Below, piece after piece: positions 14,586 through 21,904 of a DNA stretch of 21,904 bases. Position 1 is the first letter of the stretch. Each line of letters starts with the position of its first letter. This DNA is from Prevotella sp. Lineage in GTDB: Bacteria; Bacteroidota; Bacteroidia; Bacteroidales; Bacteroidaceae. Under the pieces are notes generated by a model, which searched no databases, was not told the origin of the DNA, and saw only the letters and a program-made list of their open reading frames with translations. The stretch covers positions 9,008 to 30,911 of the forward strand of contig JAJPZD010000270.1 of assembly GCA_021204605.1 (NCBI GenBank), in the 5' to 3' direction. A program made the translations under genes and the position numbers.

Positions 14586-15539
14586 TTAGAAAAATTTTGT
14601 TTCCTCGCCTAATATTTCACTCAGCAGCATATTGGCAAGCCGGCTGGTACCAAGTCGAAGCCACCTGTTGGAGAGCCATTTTTCCCCCAATACCTCTTTT
14701 ACTATAGTATAATAGATGAGAGCGTCCATCACGGAGTTGAGGCCGCCTGCCGGTTTGAAACCGATTTGGATACCCGTTTTTTCGTAGTATTCCTTTATTG
14801 CCTGGCACATCACGTAGGCAGCCTCTGGAGTGGCAGCCGGTTCGAGTTTGCCCGTTGAAGTCTTGATATAATCCGCCCCGGCATACATGGCTAAGATAGA
14901 TGCTTTCTTGATGTTGGAAGCTGTTTTCAGGCAGCCGGTCTCCAAAATCACTTTCATAGGCACGTCATTGCAAATATCTTTCAGTTCACCGATATCATCT
15001 GCCACACTCTGGTAGTCGCCGCTAAGAAATTTGCCTACCGGCATTACGATGTCGATTTCAGTAGCACCGTCTTTTATTGCAAGAGCAGTCTCTGCCACCT
15101 TAACTTCCATCAGCGCCTGTGATGAGGGGAAACTTCCGGATACGCAGGCTATTTCCACACCTTCAATTTCGAGAGTCTGGCTTACTATTTTAGCAAAACA
15201 AGGATAGACACAAATAGTAGCAACGTGAGGCAAATCAGGATAAGAAGCCTCGAAATTGTTCACTTTTTCCGTGAATGCGAGTACGCTTTCCTCTGAGTCA
15301 GTGGTCTTTAAGGTAGTCAGTTCGATACTGCCGAAAAGGAATTTCTTCACTTCAAGAGTATCATTCTCCTGAACTTTTTCGGCTATAAGTTTTGTTACCG
15401 TCTCCTTAACAATCTTATCGTCAAGGTCAGTGTCGTACAAAGAGAGGGCCTCGTCGTACTTGCTCATTGTTTTATGGACATGGTGGTGTTTATGTCCGGA
15501 GCCACAATTGCAGTGGAGCTCATTATTGTTTGTTGTCAT
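14586..15539 (-). CDS. deoC: Deoxyribose-phosphate aldolase with His/Cys-rich N-terminal tail
   Basis: 317 residues. It cleaves 2-deoxyribose 5-phosphate to glyceraldehyde 3-phosphate and acetaldehyde in deoxynucleoside breakdown. The class I aldolase residues are present: D163 in EIDIVMP, the Schiff-base lysine K226 in DYIKTSTGK, and K262 in FKPAGG. Ahead of the core, which begins near MSKYDEALSLYDTDL (residue 25, ATG at 15467), is a 24-residue tail with CNCGSGHKHHHVH, two Cys and five His, looking like a metal-binding segment. The upstream ATG at 15539 is kept because the tail is in frame and spacing to the preceding gene is operon-like (27 bases), but initiation at 15467 would also give a full enzyme. 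It is the last gene after dtd and the MazG-like gene. Confidence 0.95.
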   Translation of the reverse strand: MTTNNNELHCNCGSGHKHHHVHKTMSKYDEALSLYDTDLDDKIVKETVTKLIAEKVQENDTLEVKKFLFGSIELTTLKTTDSEESVLAFTEKVNNFEASYPDLPHVATICVYPCFAKIVSQTLEIEGVEIACVSGSFPSSQALMEVKVAETALAIKDGATEIDIVMPVGKFLSGDYQSVADDIGELKDICNDVPMKVILETGCLKTASNIKKASILAMYAGADYIKTSTGKLEPAATPEAAYVMCQAIKEYYEKTGIQIGFKPAGGLNSVMDALIYYTIVKEVLGEKWLSNRWLRLGTSRLANMLLSEILGEETKFF

Positions 15540-15566
15540 ATTTTAAGTTTTTAATTCACTACTATT

Positions 15567-15911
15567 TTAAACACAGTTTGTAAGTTTTTTATTGTTCTTA
15601 TGCCTCTCATTGTCCCTATGGGTTTTTTTCTCTATGTTGTTTTTAAGGGCAACAGTCATGTCAACGCCCATTTGGTTTGCGAGGCAAAGAAGCACCCACA
15701 GCACGTCGGCCATTTCATCTGCGGGGTCTTGTGATTCACCCTCCTTAAAACTCTGGTCTCCATATTTGCGAGCGATAATCCTTGCCAATTCCCCGACTTC
15801 CTCGGTAAGACACGCCATATTGGTGAGTTCGCTGAAATAGCGTACACCATACTCGTTAATCCACTGGTTTACAAGTTGTTGCGCTTGCCTAAGAGTAATA
15901 TCTTCAGTCAT
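15567..15911 (-). CDS. MazG-like nucleotide pyrophosphohydrolase
   Basis: 114 residues, a compact all-alpha NTP pyrophosphohydrolase. The metal-binding pattern of the MazG/dUTPase superfamily is seen as CLTEEVGELARIIARKYG and, 20 or so residues later, DPADEMADVLWVLLCLANQMG. Such enzymes turn (often non-canonical) NTPs or dNTPs into NMP and pyrophosphate. The C-terminus ends in a Lys/His/Asn-rich tail (EKKTHRDNERHKNNKK). It sits between dtd (46 bases upstream) and deoC (27 bases downstream) on the same strand. This groups it with translation-quality and nucleotide-housekeeping enzymes. The exact substrate is unknown. Confidence 0.9.
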   Translation of the reverse strand: MTEDITLRQAQQLVNQWINEYGVRYFSELTNMACLTEEVGELARIIARKYGDQSFKEGESQDPADEMADVLWVLLCLANQMGVDMTVALKNNIEKKTHRDNERHKNNKKLTNCV

Positions 15912-15957
15912 TGTGAAATGTTTAAATCGGTTTATATAAAGAGGTGTTTAATTTTAT

Positions 15958-16410
15958 CTATTCCTTGTTTTTCGTATCCATGCAAATGGTTACGGGACCA
16001 TCGTTAATCAGTTGCACCTTCATATCTGCACCAAATTCGCCGGTGCCTACTTGTTTGCCTAATGCAGTGCTTATCTTGTTACAAAAATCATTATAAAGAG
16101 GAATTGAGATTTCATGTTTGGCAGCATGTATCCAAGAGGGTCGGTTGCCTTTTTTGTAGGAAGCAAGCAAAGTGAACTGGCTGATTACCAATATCTCGCC
16201 ATCGACATCAGTGATAGGGATGTTCATCACCCCATTCTCGTCGTCAAAGATACGGAGTGATATAATTTTTTTCACGAGCCAATCAACATCTTCAAGAGTG
16301 TCGTTGTCGGCCACGCCGAGAAGTATGAGAAACCCTTTGCCAATAGACGACTTTACATTGCCGTCAACAGTTACAGAGGCATTACTTACTCTTTGAATTA
16401 CAGCTTTCAT
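15958..16410 (-). CDS. dtd: D-aminoacyl-tRNA deacylase
   Basis: 150 residues, full length. It removes D-amino acids (and glycine from tRNA-Ala) wrongly attached to tRNA, using an RNA-based mechanism in the cytosol. Diagnostic motifs are MKAVIQRVSNASVTVDG at the N-terminus, the SQFTLLASYKKGNRPSW segment and the C-terminal NDGPVTI, which matches the family NxGPVT motif. The start lies 20 bases after the uvrC stop and the next gene is 46 bases downstream, so it is likely part of a uvrC-dtd-MazG-deoC transcript. Confidence 0.97.
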   Translation of the reverse strand: MKAVIQRVSNASVTVDGNVKSSIGKGFLILLGVADNDTLEDVDWLVKKIISLRIFDDENGVMNIPITDVDGEILVISQFTLLASYKKGNRPSWIHAAKHEISIPLYNDFCNKISTALGKQVGTGEFGADMKVQLINDGPVTICMDTKNKE

Positions 16411-16430
16411 TATTTATATTTGTTAGATGT

Positions 16431-18266
16431 TTAAACAGCATTAATAGGATTAAAGTGGTTATAAACCAATTTCCCTTTGCTTGAGCCTAAGATCTCAATA
16501 AGCTGTTGGAGTTGGGTTTGCTTGATTTGCTTGACAGTCTTAAGTTTCTTTAAAAGGAGTTGTTTGCTCTTTGGTCCGATTCCCTTAATTTCGTCGAGCT
16601 CCGAATGAAGGGCATTTTTGCTTCTTTTATCTCTATGGAAAGATATTGCAAAGCGGTGCACTTCATCCTGCATGTGAGTAAGCAGCCGAAACAGCTCACT
16701 TTCGGGTTTCATTCCGATAATCATAGGAGGAACGCCATACAGCAGTTCGTTGGTTCTGTGCCGGTCGTTTTTTGCCAACCCGGCTATGGGGATGTTGAGG
16801 TGCAGTTCGTCTTCCACCACCACCCTTACCACGCTCATCTGTCCTTTACCGCCGTCGGTAATGATAAGGTCGGGCAGAGGTTGCCCTTCTTCTTTCAGGC
16901 GGGTGTAGCGTCGGCGCACCACCTCCTGCATAGAGGCATAGTCATCTGGTCCTGTAACCGTTTTGATGATATACTTGCGGTAGTCTTTTTTGCTTGGTTT
17001 CATTTTCTTGAACACCACGCAAGCGGCTACGGCATCGCTGCCGGAGATGTTGGAGTTGTCGAACATCTCGATTTGGTAAGGTATTTTTGGCAGTTTCAAA
17101 GCATTCTGTATCTCTTTCATCAGGCGGACGCTTTTCTGTTCGGGGTTTAATTTCTCTGCTTGTTTAAGCCGGTCAAAGCGATACTGCTTGCCGTTCATCT
17201 GTGAGAGGTCAAGCAGTTTTTTCTTATCGCCTCTTTGCGGGACTGTGAAAGAAATACCATCAAGAGGCATATCGAGTTCTTCCGGCACGATTATCTCTCG
17301 TGATCTGCTGCCAACTTTCTCACGTATCTGGAGAATGCCAAGCTGGAGTATTTCCTGGTCGGTCTCATGTAGTTTTTTCTTAAACTCAAAGGTGTACGCC
17401 TGGTTGATACTGCCATTTGTAACGTGCATATAATTAATGTATGCTGTATTCTCGTCGTTAGCTATAGAGAAGACATCAACGTTGTCAATAGTATGACTAA
17501 CCACCTCACTTTTTGAGCAGAAGTTGTCGAGCAGCAGGTATTTTCTTTTCATCTCCTCTGCTTCTTCGAACTTCATTTCCTCAGCAAACGACTGCATCTG
17601 AGAGTAGAGGGCCCTTGACAGTTGACGGGTATTACCTTTGAGTATCTCTCTTGCCTGTTCGATACATTCCTGATATTCATCATGGCTCTGTTTGGCGATA
17701 CACGGAGCACCACAGTTGTGTATATGGTATTCCAGACAAGGATTATACTTCTGTCGCTCTATACCTTCTTGCGTGATCGGGAAGCGGCAGGTGCGGGGCT
17801 TATACAGTTTTTTGATAAGATCAAGCACTGCATACATGGAGCCCAGATGACTGTATGGCCCATAGTAAGTACCCCATTTCCTGTTTATGGTTCGAGTTTT
17901 GAAGATACGGGGGAAATATTCTTTGGTTATACAAATCGAAGGGTATGTCTTGCCGTCTTTCAGCAGGATGTTATACTTAGGTTTGTATTTTTTTATCAGG
18001 TTGTTTTCCAACAGCAGGGCATCTTCTTCTGAATTGACAACAGTATAAGCGATGTCCATTATCTTGCTCACCAGCACTTTTGTCTTATACCTGTCAACTT
18101 CTTTATGAAAGTAAGAAGAGACTCGGTTTTTGAGGTTTTTGGCTTTCCCAACATAAATTACTTTACCCTCGCTATCAAAATATTGGTAGCAGCCAGGCTT
18201 AGGTGGCAGGTTGCTCACCACGCCTCTAAGTCGTTGAAGCCGGCTTTCGTTTTCCTCTTTTGTCAT
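16431..18266 (-). CDS. uvrC: UvrABC excinuclease subunit C
   Basis: 611 residues, a usual UvrC length. It makes both incisions around bulky DNA lesions in nucleotide excision repair. The N-terminal GIY-YIG-type nuclease begins GCYQYFDSEGKVIYVGKAKNL (25-45), with R48 and the LLLENNLIKKYKPKYNILLKDGK segment. The UVR motif that binds UvrB is around SFAEEMKFEEAEEMKRKYLLL. The RNase H-like 5' nuclease has EMFDNSNISGSDAVA and LIITDGGKGQMS. Tandem helix-hairpin-helix (LDEIKGIGPKSKQLLL) closes the protein. The first intron-type motif reads G-C-Y rather than GIY, as in many UvrC proteins. A parS site lies 40 bases upstream of the ATG. Confidence 0.98.
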   Translation of the reverse strand: MTKEENESRLQRLRGVVSNLPPKPGCYQYFDSEGKVIYVGKAKNLKNRVSSYFHKEVDRYKTKVLVSKIMDIAYTVVNSEEDALLLENNLIKKYKPKYNILLKDGKTYPSICITKEYFPRIFKTRTINRKWGTYYGPYSHLGSMYAVLDLIKKLYKPRTCRFPITQEGIERQKYNPCLEYHIHNCGAPCIAKQSHDEYQECIEQAREILKGNTRQLSRALYSQMQSFAEEMKFEEAEEMKRKYLLLDNFCSKSEVVSHTIDNVDVFSIANDENTAYINYMHVTNGSINQAYTFEFKKKLHETDQEILQLGILQIREKVGSRSREIIVPEELDMPLDGISFTVPQRGDKKKLLDLSQMNGKQYRFDRLKQAEKLNPEQKSVRLMKEIQNALKLPKIPYQIEMFDNSNISGSDAVAACVVFKKMKPSKKDYRKYIIKTVTGPDDYASMQEVVRRRYTRLKEEGQPLPDLIITDGGKGQMSVVRVVVEDELHLNIPIAGLAKNDRHRTNELLYGVPPMIIGMKPESELFRLLTHMQDEVHRFAISFHRDKRSKNALHSELDEIKGIGPKSKQLLLKKLKTVKQIKQTQLQQLIEILGSSKGKLVYNHFNPINAV

Positions 18267-18306
18267 TCAGTGTAATTAGCTGTTTAAAAGCAAGTTTCTT
18301 CTATTC

Positions 18307-18322
18307 TGTTTCACGTGAAACA
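18307..18322. promoter_or_regulatory. parS centromere site 1 (ParB binding)
   Basis: TGTTTCACGTGAAACA, identical over all 16 bases to the bacterial chromosomal parS consensus and fully palindromic. It lies in the gap between apt (stop six bases away) and uvrC (ATG 40 bases away). The ParB/Spo0J family nucleates here and spreads to form the origin-segregation complex. A second perfect copy is at 19044. Confidence 0.9.
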
Positions 18323-18328
18323 AATATG

Positions 18329-18859
18329 CTATAGGCACATCAAAGTGGTGATTTCGGTATCTTTGTCAAATTTGGCCCTTCCGTTCAGTTGCTCACTCAC
18401 AAGCTCAATCAAGAAGTTGACGTATATCTTTTTGGGATGGAACTTGTTGACTAAGTTGTAGGCGGCTCTCATAGTGCCGCCAGTGGCGAGGAGGTCATCA
18501 TGCAACAATACCACATCGCTGCTGGTGATAGAGTCGCTGTGTATTTCTATAGTGTCAATGCCATATTCCTTACTGTAACTTTCCTGGACGGTCTCTGCGG
18601 GCAGTTTACCAGGTTTGCGGCACAGCACAACGCCGGCGTTTAATTTAATGGCCAAAGCCGATGACATAACAAAGCCTCGACTCTCGATGCCCACAATTTT
18701 GGTTATGCCCTTGTCTTTGTACATTTCATACAGCTCATCTTCCATTATCCTAAGACAATCAGGATTTTTAAAAAGCGTGGTGACATCCCTAAAAAGGATG
18801 CCTTTCTGTGGATAATCAGGAATAGTCCTCAAATTTTCCAATAACGTTTTGTTGTTCAT
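18329..18859 (-). CDS. apt: Adenine phosphoribosyltransferase
   Basis: 176 residues, full length. It salvages adenine to AMP using PRPP. The type I phosphoribosyltransferase PRPP loop is VVLLHDDLLATGGTM (116-130). The VGIESRGF segment (56-63) and FRDVTTLF near the N-terminus are typical of Apt. It stands between two parS sites: its stop is six bases from parS site 1, and 184 bases separate its start from parS site 2. I find no convincing TAnnTTTG promoter in that upstream stretch. Confidence 0.97.
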   Translation of the reverse strand: MNNKTLLENLRTIPDYPQKGILFRDVTTLFKNPDCLRIMEDELYEMYKDKGITKIVGIESRGFVMSSALAIKLNAGVVLCRKPGKLPAETVQESYSKEYGIDTIEIHSDSITSSDVVLLHDDLLATGGTMRAAYNLVNKFHPKKIYVNFLIELVSEQLNGRAKFDKDTEITTLMCL

Positions 18860-19043
18860 TTGTTTTTATTTTTAATGATTTTATCTCACTTTGTTTGTAG
18901 TTTGACAGCAATCGGAATTATATTCCTCATGTTTGATTTATGGTAAACTGACAAATATTCTCGTTTTATTTTTCTGATGTTTTTTGTATCTTATTTGTTT
19001 TCAACGCAATTCACCGAATAAAGGGAGCGGGCTGCAGACTGAT

Positions 19044-19059
19044 TGTTTCACGTGAAACA
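19044..19059. promoter_or_regulatory. parS centromere site 2 (ParB binding)
   Basis: TGTTTCACGTGAAACA, the same perfect 16-bp palindrome as at 18307, with centres 737 bases apart. It lies eight bases beyond the mnmG stop codon, between mnmG and apt. Two exact copies of a 16-mer within 0.75 kb are not expected by chance. Confidence 0.9.
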
Positions 19060-19067
19060 TATACATC

Positions 19068-20939
19068 TCATCGTTTCATCAGCACAAGCATTATGTTTAT
19101 GTCGCTTGGTGAGACACCAGGTATCCGGCTTGCTTGTGCGAGTGTTTCGGGGTCTATTTTCGTGAGTTTCTGTCGAGCCTCTGTCGATAGTTGTTTCATT
19201 TCAGGATAATTGAAATGTCCCCTTATTTTTATATTTTCCAATCGGTGCATCTTGTCTGCTATAATTTTCTCACGCTCGATATAGCCTTTGTATTTCATAC
19301 TAATCTCGGCAGCCTCTGCAATTTCCTCTTTCCTATTTTGCGGTGAATTGAGAATTTGTTTCAGGTCTAAAATCGAATCAGAGATATTTTCCAGTGTTAT
19401 TTGTGGGCGGGCTACGAGGTCTGCTATTTTGCAGCCCTCACGCAATGTCGCAGTGCCCAAAGATTCAAGGGTAGAATTTATTTCTTTCGGTTTTACCGAA
19501 GTCGTATGGCAGAAATTAATAATTCTTTCCACTGCCTCTTTTTTCTCCAACCACCAGTCGTAGCGGTCGCGTGTTGCTATGCCTAACTTATAGGCTCTTT
19601 CTGTAAGGCGGGCATCGGCATTGTCCTGCCGTAGCAGTATCCTATATTCTGCGCGACTTGTGAACATACGGTATGGTTCATCCACACCTTTTGTTACTAA
19701 GTCGTCAATAAGTACGCCGATATACGATTCATCCCTGTGCAACGTGAACGGCTCACTGCCTCCACATCGTAAGGCGGCGTTTATGCCGGCCACTGTTCCC
19801 TGTCCGGCGGCTTCCTCGTAGCCGGTAGTTCCATTCATCTGACCAGCAAAGAACAAGCCTTTTATAATTTTCGATTCCAACGAATGTTCCAGTTGTGTAG
19901 GGTCGAAGAAGTCATATTCAATAGCATATCCAGGCCGGTAGATTTTCGCTTCACGCAGAGCGGGTATTTTTCTTATCGCACTAAGTTGAATGTCAATAGG
20001 CATACTTGAGGAGAAGCCATTAAGATACATCTCATTTGTTGTCTCGCCTTCCGGTTCCAAGAAAAGCGGATGTTGCTCCTTTTGTGGGAAAGTGGTCAAT
20101 TTAGTCTCAATAGACGGGCAGTATCTGGGTCCGATGCTTTGTATCTGTCCGTTGTATAATGGAGAGTCTGCGATGCCACTCATTAGAGTTTTGTGCACTT
20201 CTGGGTTGGTGTAGCATGTCCAGCAAGGCTGTTGTTTGAGTGTGCGGTGGTTTCCCATGAAACTGAATTGGTGAAAATCGGATTCACCCTGTTGTATTTC
20301 CATATCCTCAAAATGAACAGAGCGTTTGTCGATACGGACTGGCGTTCCCGTTTTCATCCTTGCTGATTTTATTCCAAATCGTGTGATGCTCTCAGTGAGA
20401 TGTTCTACCGCAGGCTCTGAGATACGTCCACCGGGCAATTTGCAACGCCCGATATGAAGAATACCGTTGAGGAAAGTACCGGCAGTGATGATAACACACT
20501 TGGCCCTGAGCTCTACGCCCCATATTGTAAGCACGCCTGCGGCCTCATTATTTTCCACTAAGAGTTCTCGGACCTGGTCTTGCCAGATGTCAAGGTTTGG
20601 TGTGTTGTCTAAAGTTGTCCGCCATTGCCAGATGAATTTCTCGCGGTCGCATTGAGCGCGTGGGCTCCATACAGCAGGGCCTTTGGAGCGATTCAACATT
20701 CTGAATTGTATTGCTGTGGCGTCTGTGACCAAGGCCATCTGCCCTCCGAGAGCGTCTATTTCCCTTACGATTTGTCCTTTTGCTATTCCACCTACTGCGG
20801 GGTTGCAGCTCATCTGTGCTATCTTGTTCATGTCCATGGTGACGAGGCATGTGTGTGCGCCCATGTTGGCGGAGGCTGTAGCTGCCTCACAACCGGCATG
20901 CCCGCCGCCTATCACAATGACATCGTATTTTAGAAGCAT
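19068..20939 (-). CDS. mnmG: tRNA uridine-5-carboxymethylaminomethyl modification enzyme MnmG (GidA)
   Basis: 623 residues, full length. With MnmE it modifies the wobble uridine of certain tRNAs using FAD, GTP and methylene-tetrahydrofolate. The FAD Rossmann motif is VIVIGGGHAGCEAA (7-20). CNPAVGGIAKG, GTFLNGILHIG, the PRYCPSIE segment and the GTTGYEEAAGQG motif are all present. The C-terminal domain ends with ASRIPGVSPSDINIMLVLMKR, as expected. mnmG (old name gidA) is often near oriC. Here it is next to two parS sites, which agrees with that. It is transcribed from a promoter packed against that of the divergent sdhC. Confidence 0.98.
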   Translation of the reverse strand: MLLKYDVIVIGGGHAGCEAATASANMGAHTCLVTMDMNKIAQMSCNPAVGGIAKGQIVREIDALGGQMALVTDATAIQFRMLNRSKGPAVWSPRAQCDREKFIWQWRTTLDNTPNLDIWQDQVRELLVENNEAAGVLTIWGVELRAKCVIITAGTFLNGILHIGRCKLPGGRISEPAVEHLTESITRFGIKSARMKTGTPVRIDKRSVHFEDMEIQQGESDFHQFSFMGNHRTLKQQPCWTCYTNPEVHKTLMSGIADSPLYNGQIQSIGPRYCPSIETKLTTFPQKEQHPLFLEPEGETTNEMYLNGFSSSMPIDIQLSAIRKIPALREAKIYRPGYAIEYDFFDPTQLEHSLESKIIKGLFFAGQMNGTTGYEEAAGQGTVAGINAALRCGGSEPFTLHRDESYIGVLIDDLVTKGVDEPYRMFTSRAEYRILLRQDNADARLTERAYKLGIATRDRYDWWLEKKEAVERIINFCHTTSVKPKEINSTLESLGTATLREGCKIADLVARPQITLENISDSILDLKQILNSPQNRKEEIAEAAEISMKYKGYIEREKIIADKMHRLENIKIRGHFNYPEMKQLSTEARQKLTKIDPETLAQASRIPGVSPSDINIMLVLMKR

Positions 20940-20973
20940 CTCAAATCTATTTTCCTATGAGCAAAATATGTTG

Positions 20974-21006
20974 CAAAAGTAAGAAATAAAGTTGTATTTT
21001 AACAAA
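20974..21006 (-). promoter_or_regulatory. mnmG promoter
   Basis: On the minus strand, TTTG (21006-21003), 21 bases, then TACTTTTG (20981-20974), matching both Bacteroidetes promoter elements. It lies 34 bases upstream of the mnmG ATG. Only four bases separate its -33 element from that of sdhC. Confidence 0.7.
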
Positions 21007-21010
21007 ATAC

Positions 21011-21041
21011 TTTGATTTATCACCAAAATAAAGTATATTTG
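21011..21041 (+). promoter_or_regulatory. sdhC (succinate dehydrogenase/fumarate reductase) promoter
   Basis: TTTG (21011-21014), 19 bases, then TATATTTG (21034-21041), an exact match to both elements. The transcript should start near 21048, leaving a leader of about 115 bases before sdhC. Confidence 0.75.
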
Positions 21042-21060
21042 CAGCCCCTATAAAAGCATT

Positions 21061-21077
21061 TATACCTTTTAGGTATA
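21061..21077 (+). other. Hairpin in the sdhC leader RNA
   Basis: TATACC-TTTTA-GGTATA: a six-base-pair stem with a five-base loop, immediately before an ATG at 21078 that opens a 32-codon upstream frame. There is no T-run, so it is not a classical terminator. Confidence 0.4.
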
Positions 21078-21176
21078 ATGTTGGCGACAAAAATAGGTAA
21101 AAGTAAGTTAGGTGTTAGTGAAAATACAAATAAACAATTGAATACTAAATTTAAAATCATTTATGTGGTTATTTAA
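21078..21176 (+). CDS. Possible 32-codon upstream ORF in the sdhC leader
   Basis: ATG at 21078 to TAA at 21174-21176, overlapping the first 14 bases of sdhC in another frame. The product would be a Lys/Asn-rich peptide (MLATKIGKSKLGVSENTNKQ and onward) ending in a hydrophobic IIYVVI. The overlap with the sdhC start is the arrangement seen for translational coupling, but nothing proves it is translated. Confidence 0.25.
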   Translation: MLATKIGKSKLGVSENTNKQLNTKFKIIYVVI

Positions 21177-21843
21177 TTCATCTATTGGAAGGAAGGTCGT
21201 GATGTCGGTCACTGGTGTTGCGCTTGTCCTGTTCTTGACGTTCCACTTGTCAATGAACATCGTAGCTCTTTTCTCAGGAAAAGCTTACAATGCCATTTGT
21301 GAGTTTCTTGGTGCCAACTGGTACGCATTGGTTGGTACACTCGTTCTTGCTGCACTTATGGTAATCCACATCGTTTACGCATTCATTCTGACAATCCAGA
21401 ATCGTCGTGCAAGGGGCAACGAGAGGTATGCCATCACTACACGTCCCAAAAAGGTGGAGTGGGCTTCCCAGAATATGCTCGTCTTGGGATTGATAATCTT
21501 ATTAGGGTTTATTCTCCACTTATTCAATTTCTGGTACAACATGATGTTTGCAGAACTTACAGGCAGGGTAGCTATGTATTTTCCGACAGATGGATTCTCT
21601 TACATCATAGAAACATTCTCAAATCCAGTCTTTGTAGTGCTTTATATCATCTGGATTGTTGCCATCTGGTTTCACCTCTCTCATGGTTTCTGGAGCGCAA
21701 TGCAGACTTTCGGTTGGAACGGAAAGATATGGTTCTGCCGTTGGAAGGTCATTGGACTTATTTACACTACGCTTTTAATGCTTGGTTTCCTCGTTGTCGT
21801 TTTGGCGTTCGCTTTCGGCTGTGCTCCAAGCCTCTACTGTTAA
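21163..21843 (+). CDS. sdhC: Succinate dehydrogenase/fumarate reductase cytochrome b subunit
   Basis: 226 residues, five hydrophobic helices. It is the b-type membrane anchor that carries heme and exchanges electrons with menaquinone, the type found in Bacteroidetes and Wolinella. The histidines in the helices fit a di-heme cytochrome: H28 (TFHLSMN), H69 (VIHIVYA), H119 (ILHLFNFW) and H171 (WFHLSHGFW). The N-terminal MWLFNSSIGRKVVMSVTGVALVLFLTFH is typical of the family. In anaerobic Bacteroidales the complex usually works as fumarate reductase, so the symbol frdC is equally suitable. It has a strong promoter at 21011-21041. The flavoprotein gene probably starts 56 bases downstream, at the window edge. 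Confidence 0.94.
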   Translation: MWLFNSSIGRKVVMSVTGVALVLFLTFHLSMNIVALFSGKAYNAICEFLGANWYALVGTLVLAALMVIHIVYAFILTIQNRRARGNERYAITTRPKKVEWASQNMLVLGLIILLGFILHLFNFWYNMMFAELTGRVAMYFPTDGFSYIIETFSNPVFVVLYIIWIVAIWFHLSHGFWSAMQTFGWNGKIWFCRWKVIGLIYTTLLMLGFLVVVLAFAFGCAPSLYC

Positions 21844-21899
21844 GTAAGTTGACTGTGTATGATTCTTAATAAAACACATAATTATAATTCTATAAGATT

Positions 21900-21904
21900 A
21901 TGGC
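21900..21904 (+). CDS. Probable start of the flavoprotein subunit gene (sdhA/frdA), cut by the window edge
   Basis: Only ATGGC is visible (Met, then a GC-start codon). The call rests on position: in this phylum the cytochrome b gene is followed by the flavoprotein and iron-sulfur subunit genes in that order. The product cannot be verified from five bases. Confidence 0.35.

Noticed and set aside
18860..19043. Search for a promoter or RNA gene between apt and parS site 2
   Set aside because: Only partial TAnnTTTG matches without a spaced TTTG, and no stable structure. Nothing can be supported.

Overview
The window looks like chromosomal DNA from a Bacteroidales bacterium, most like Prevotella or a close relative. 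The evidence is the housekeeping protein sequences (MutS, PolA, MnmG, a b-type SdhC), start codons that mostly lack a Shine-Dalgarno sequence, and several promoters of the Bacteroidetes type (TTTG about 20 bases before TAnnTTTG). I see no rRNA, tRNA or CRISPR array.

Left part (1-5378), signalling region. The window opens inside a low-complexity repeat protein (Asn/Ser/Thr/Pro/Lys). Three bases after its stop comes an NtrC-type, sigma-54-dependent response regulator (675-2018). Directly behind that stop is a 295-bp element with 17-bp terminal inverted repeats and a 7-bp target duplication. Next, on the minus strand, is a 56-residue secreted Cys-containing acidic peptide (2464-2634). It has its own terminator and a full-consensus sigma-54 promoter (2685-2700), with a dyad at an enhancer-like distance upstream. 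Divergent from it is a hybrid sensor kinase with HisKA, HATPase, receiver and Hpt domains (2904-5378). I read this as one unit: a sensor kinase phosphorelay to a sigma-54 activator that switches on a small exported peptide.

Middle (5494-14583), mostly housekeeping. mutS and a GNAT acetyltransferase run on the plus strand. They converge on ychF-lgt and polA on the minus strand. polA and a polyprenyl diphosphate synthase diverge from overlapping promoters.

Right part (14586-21904). Minus-strand genes run mnmG, apt, uvrC, dtd, a MazG-like pyrophosphohydrolase and deoC (transcribed right to left). Two perfect 16-bp parS sites flank apt, which suggests the window lies in the origin-proximal, ParB-bound domain of the chromosome. 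mnmG and sdhC diverge from closely packed promoters. sdhC (fumarate reductase/succinate dehydrogenase cytochrome b) is followed at the window edge by what is probably the start of the flavoprotein subunit gene.
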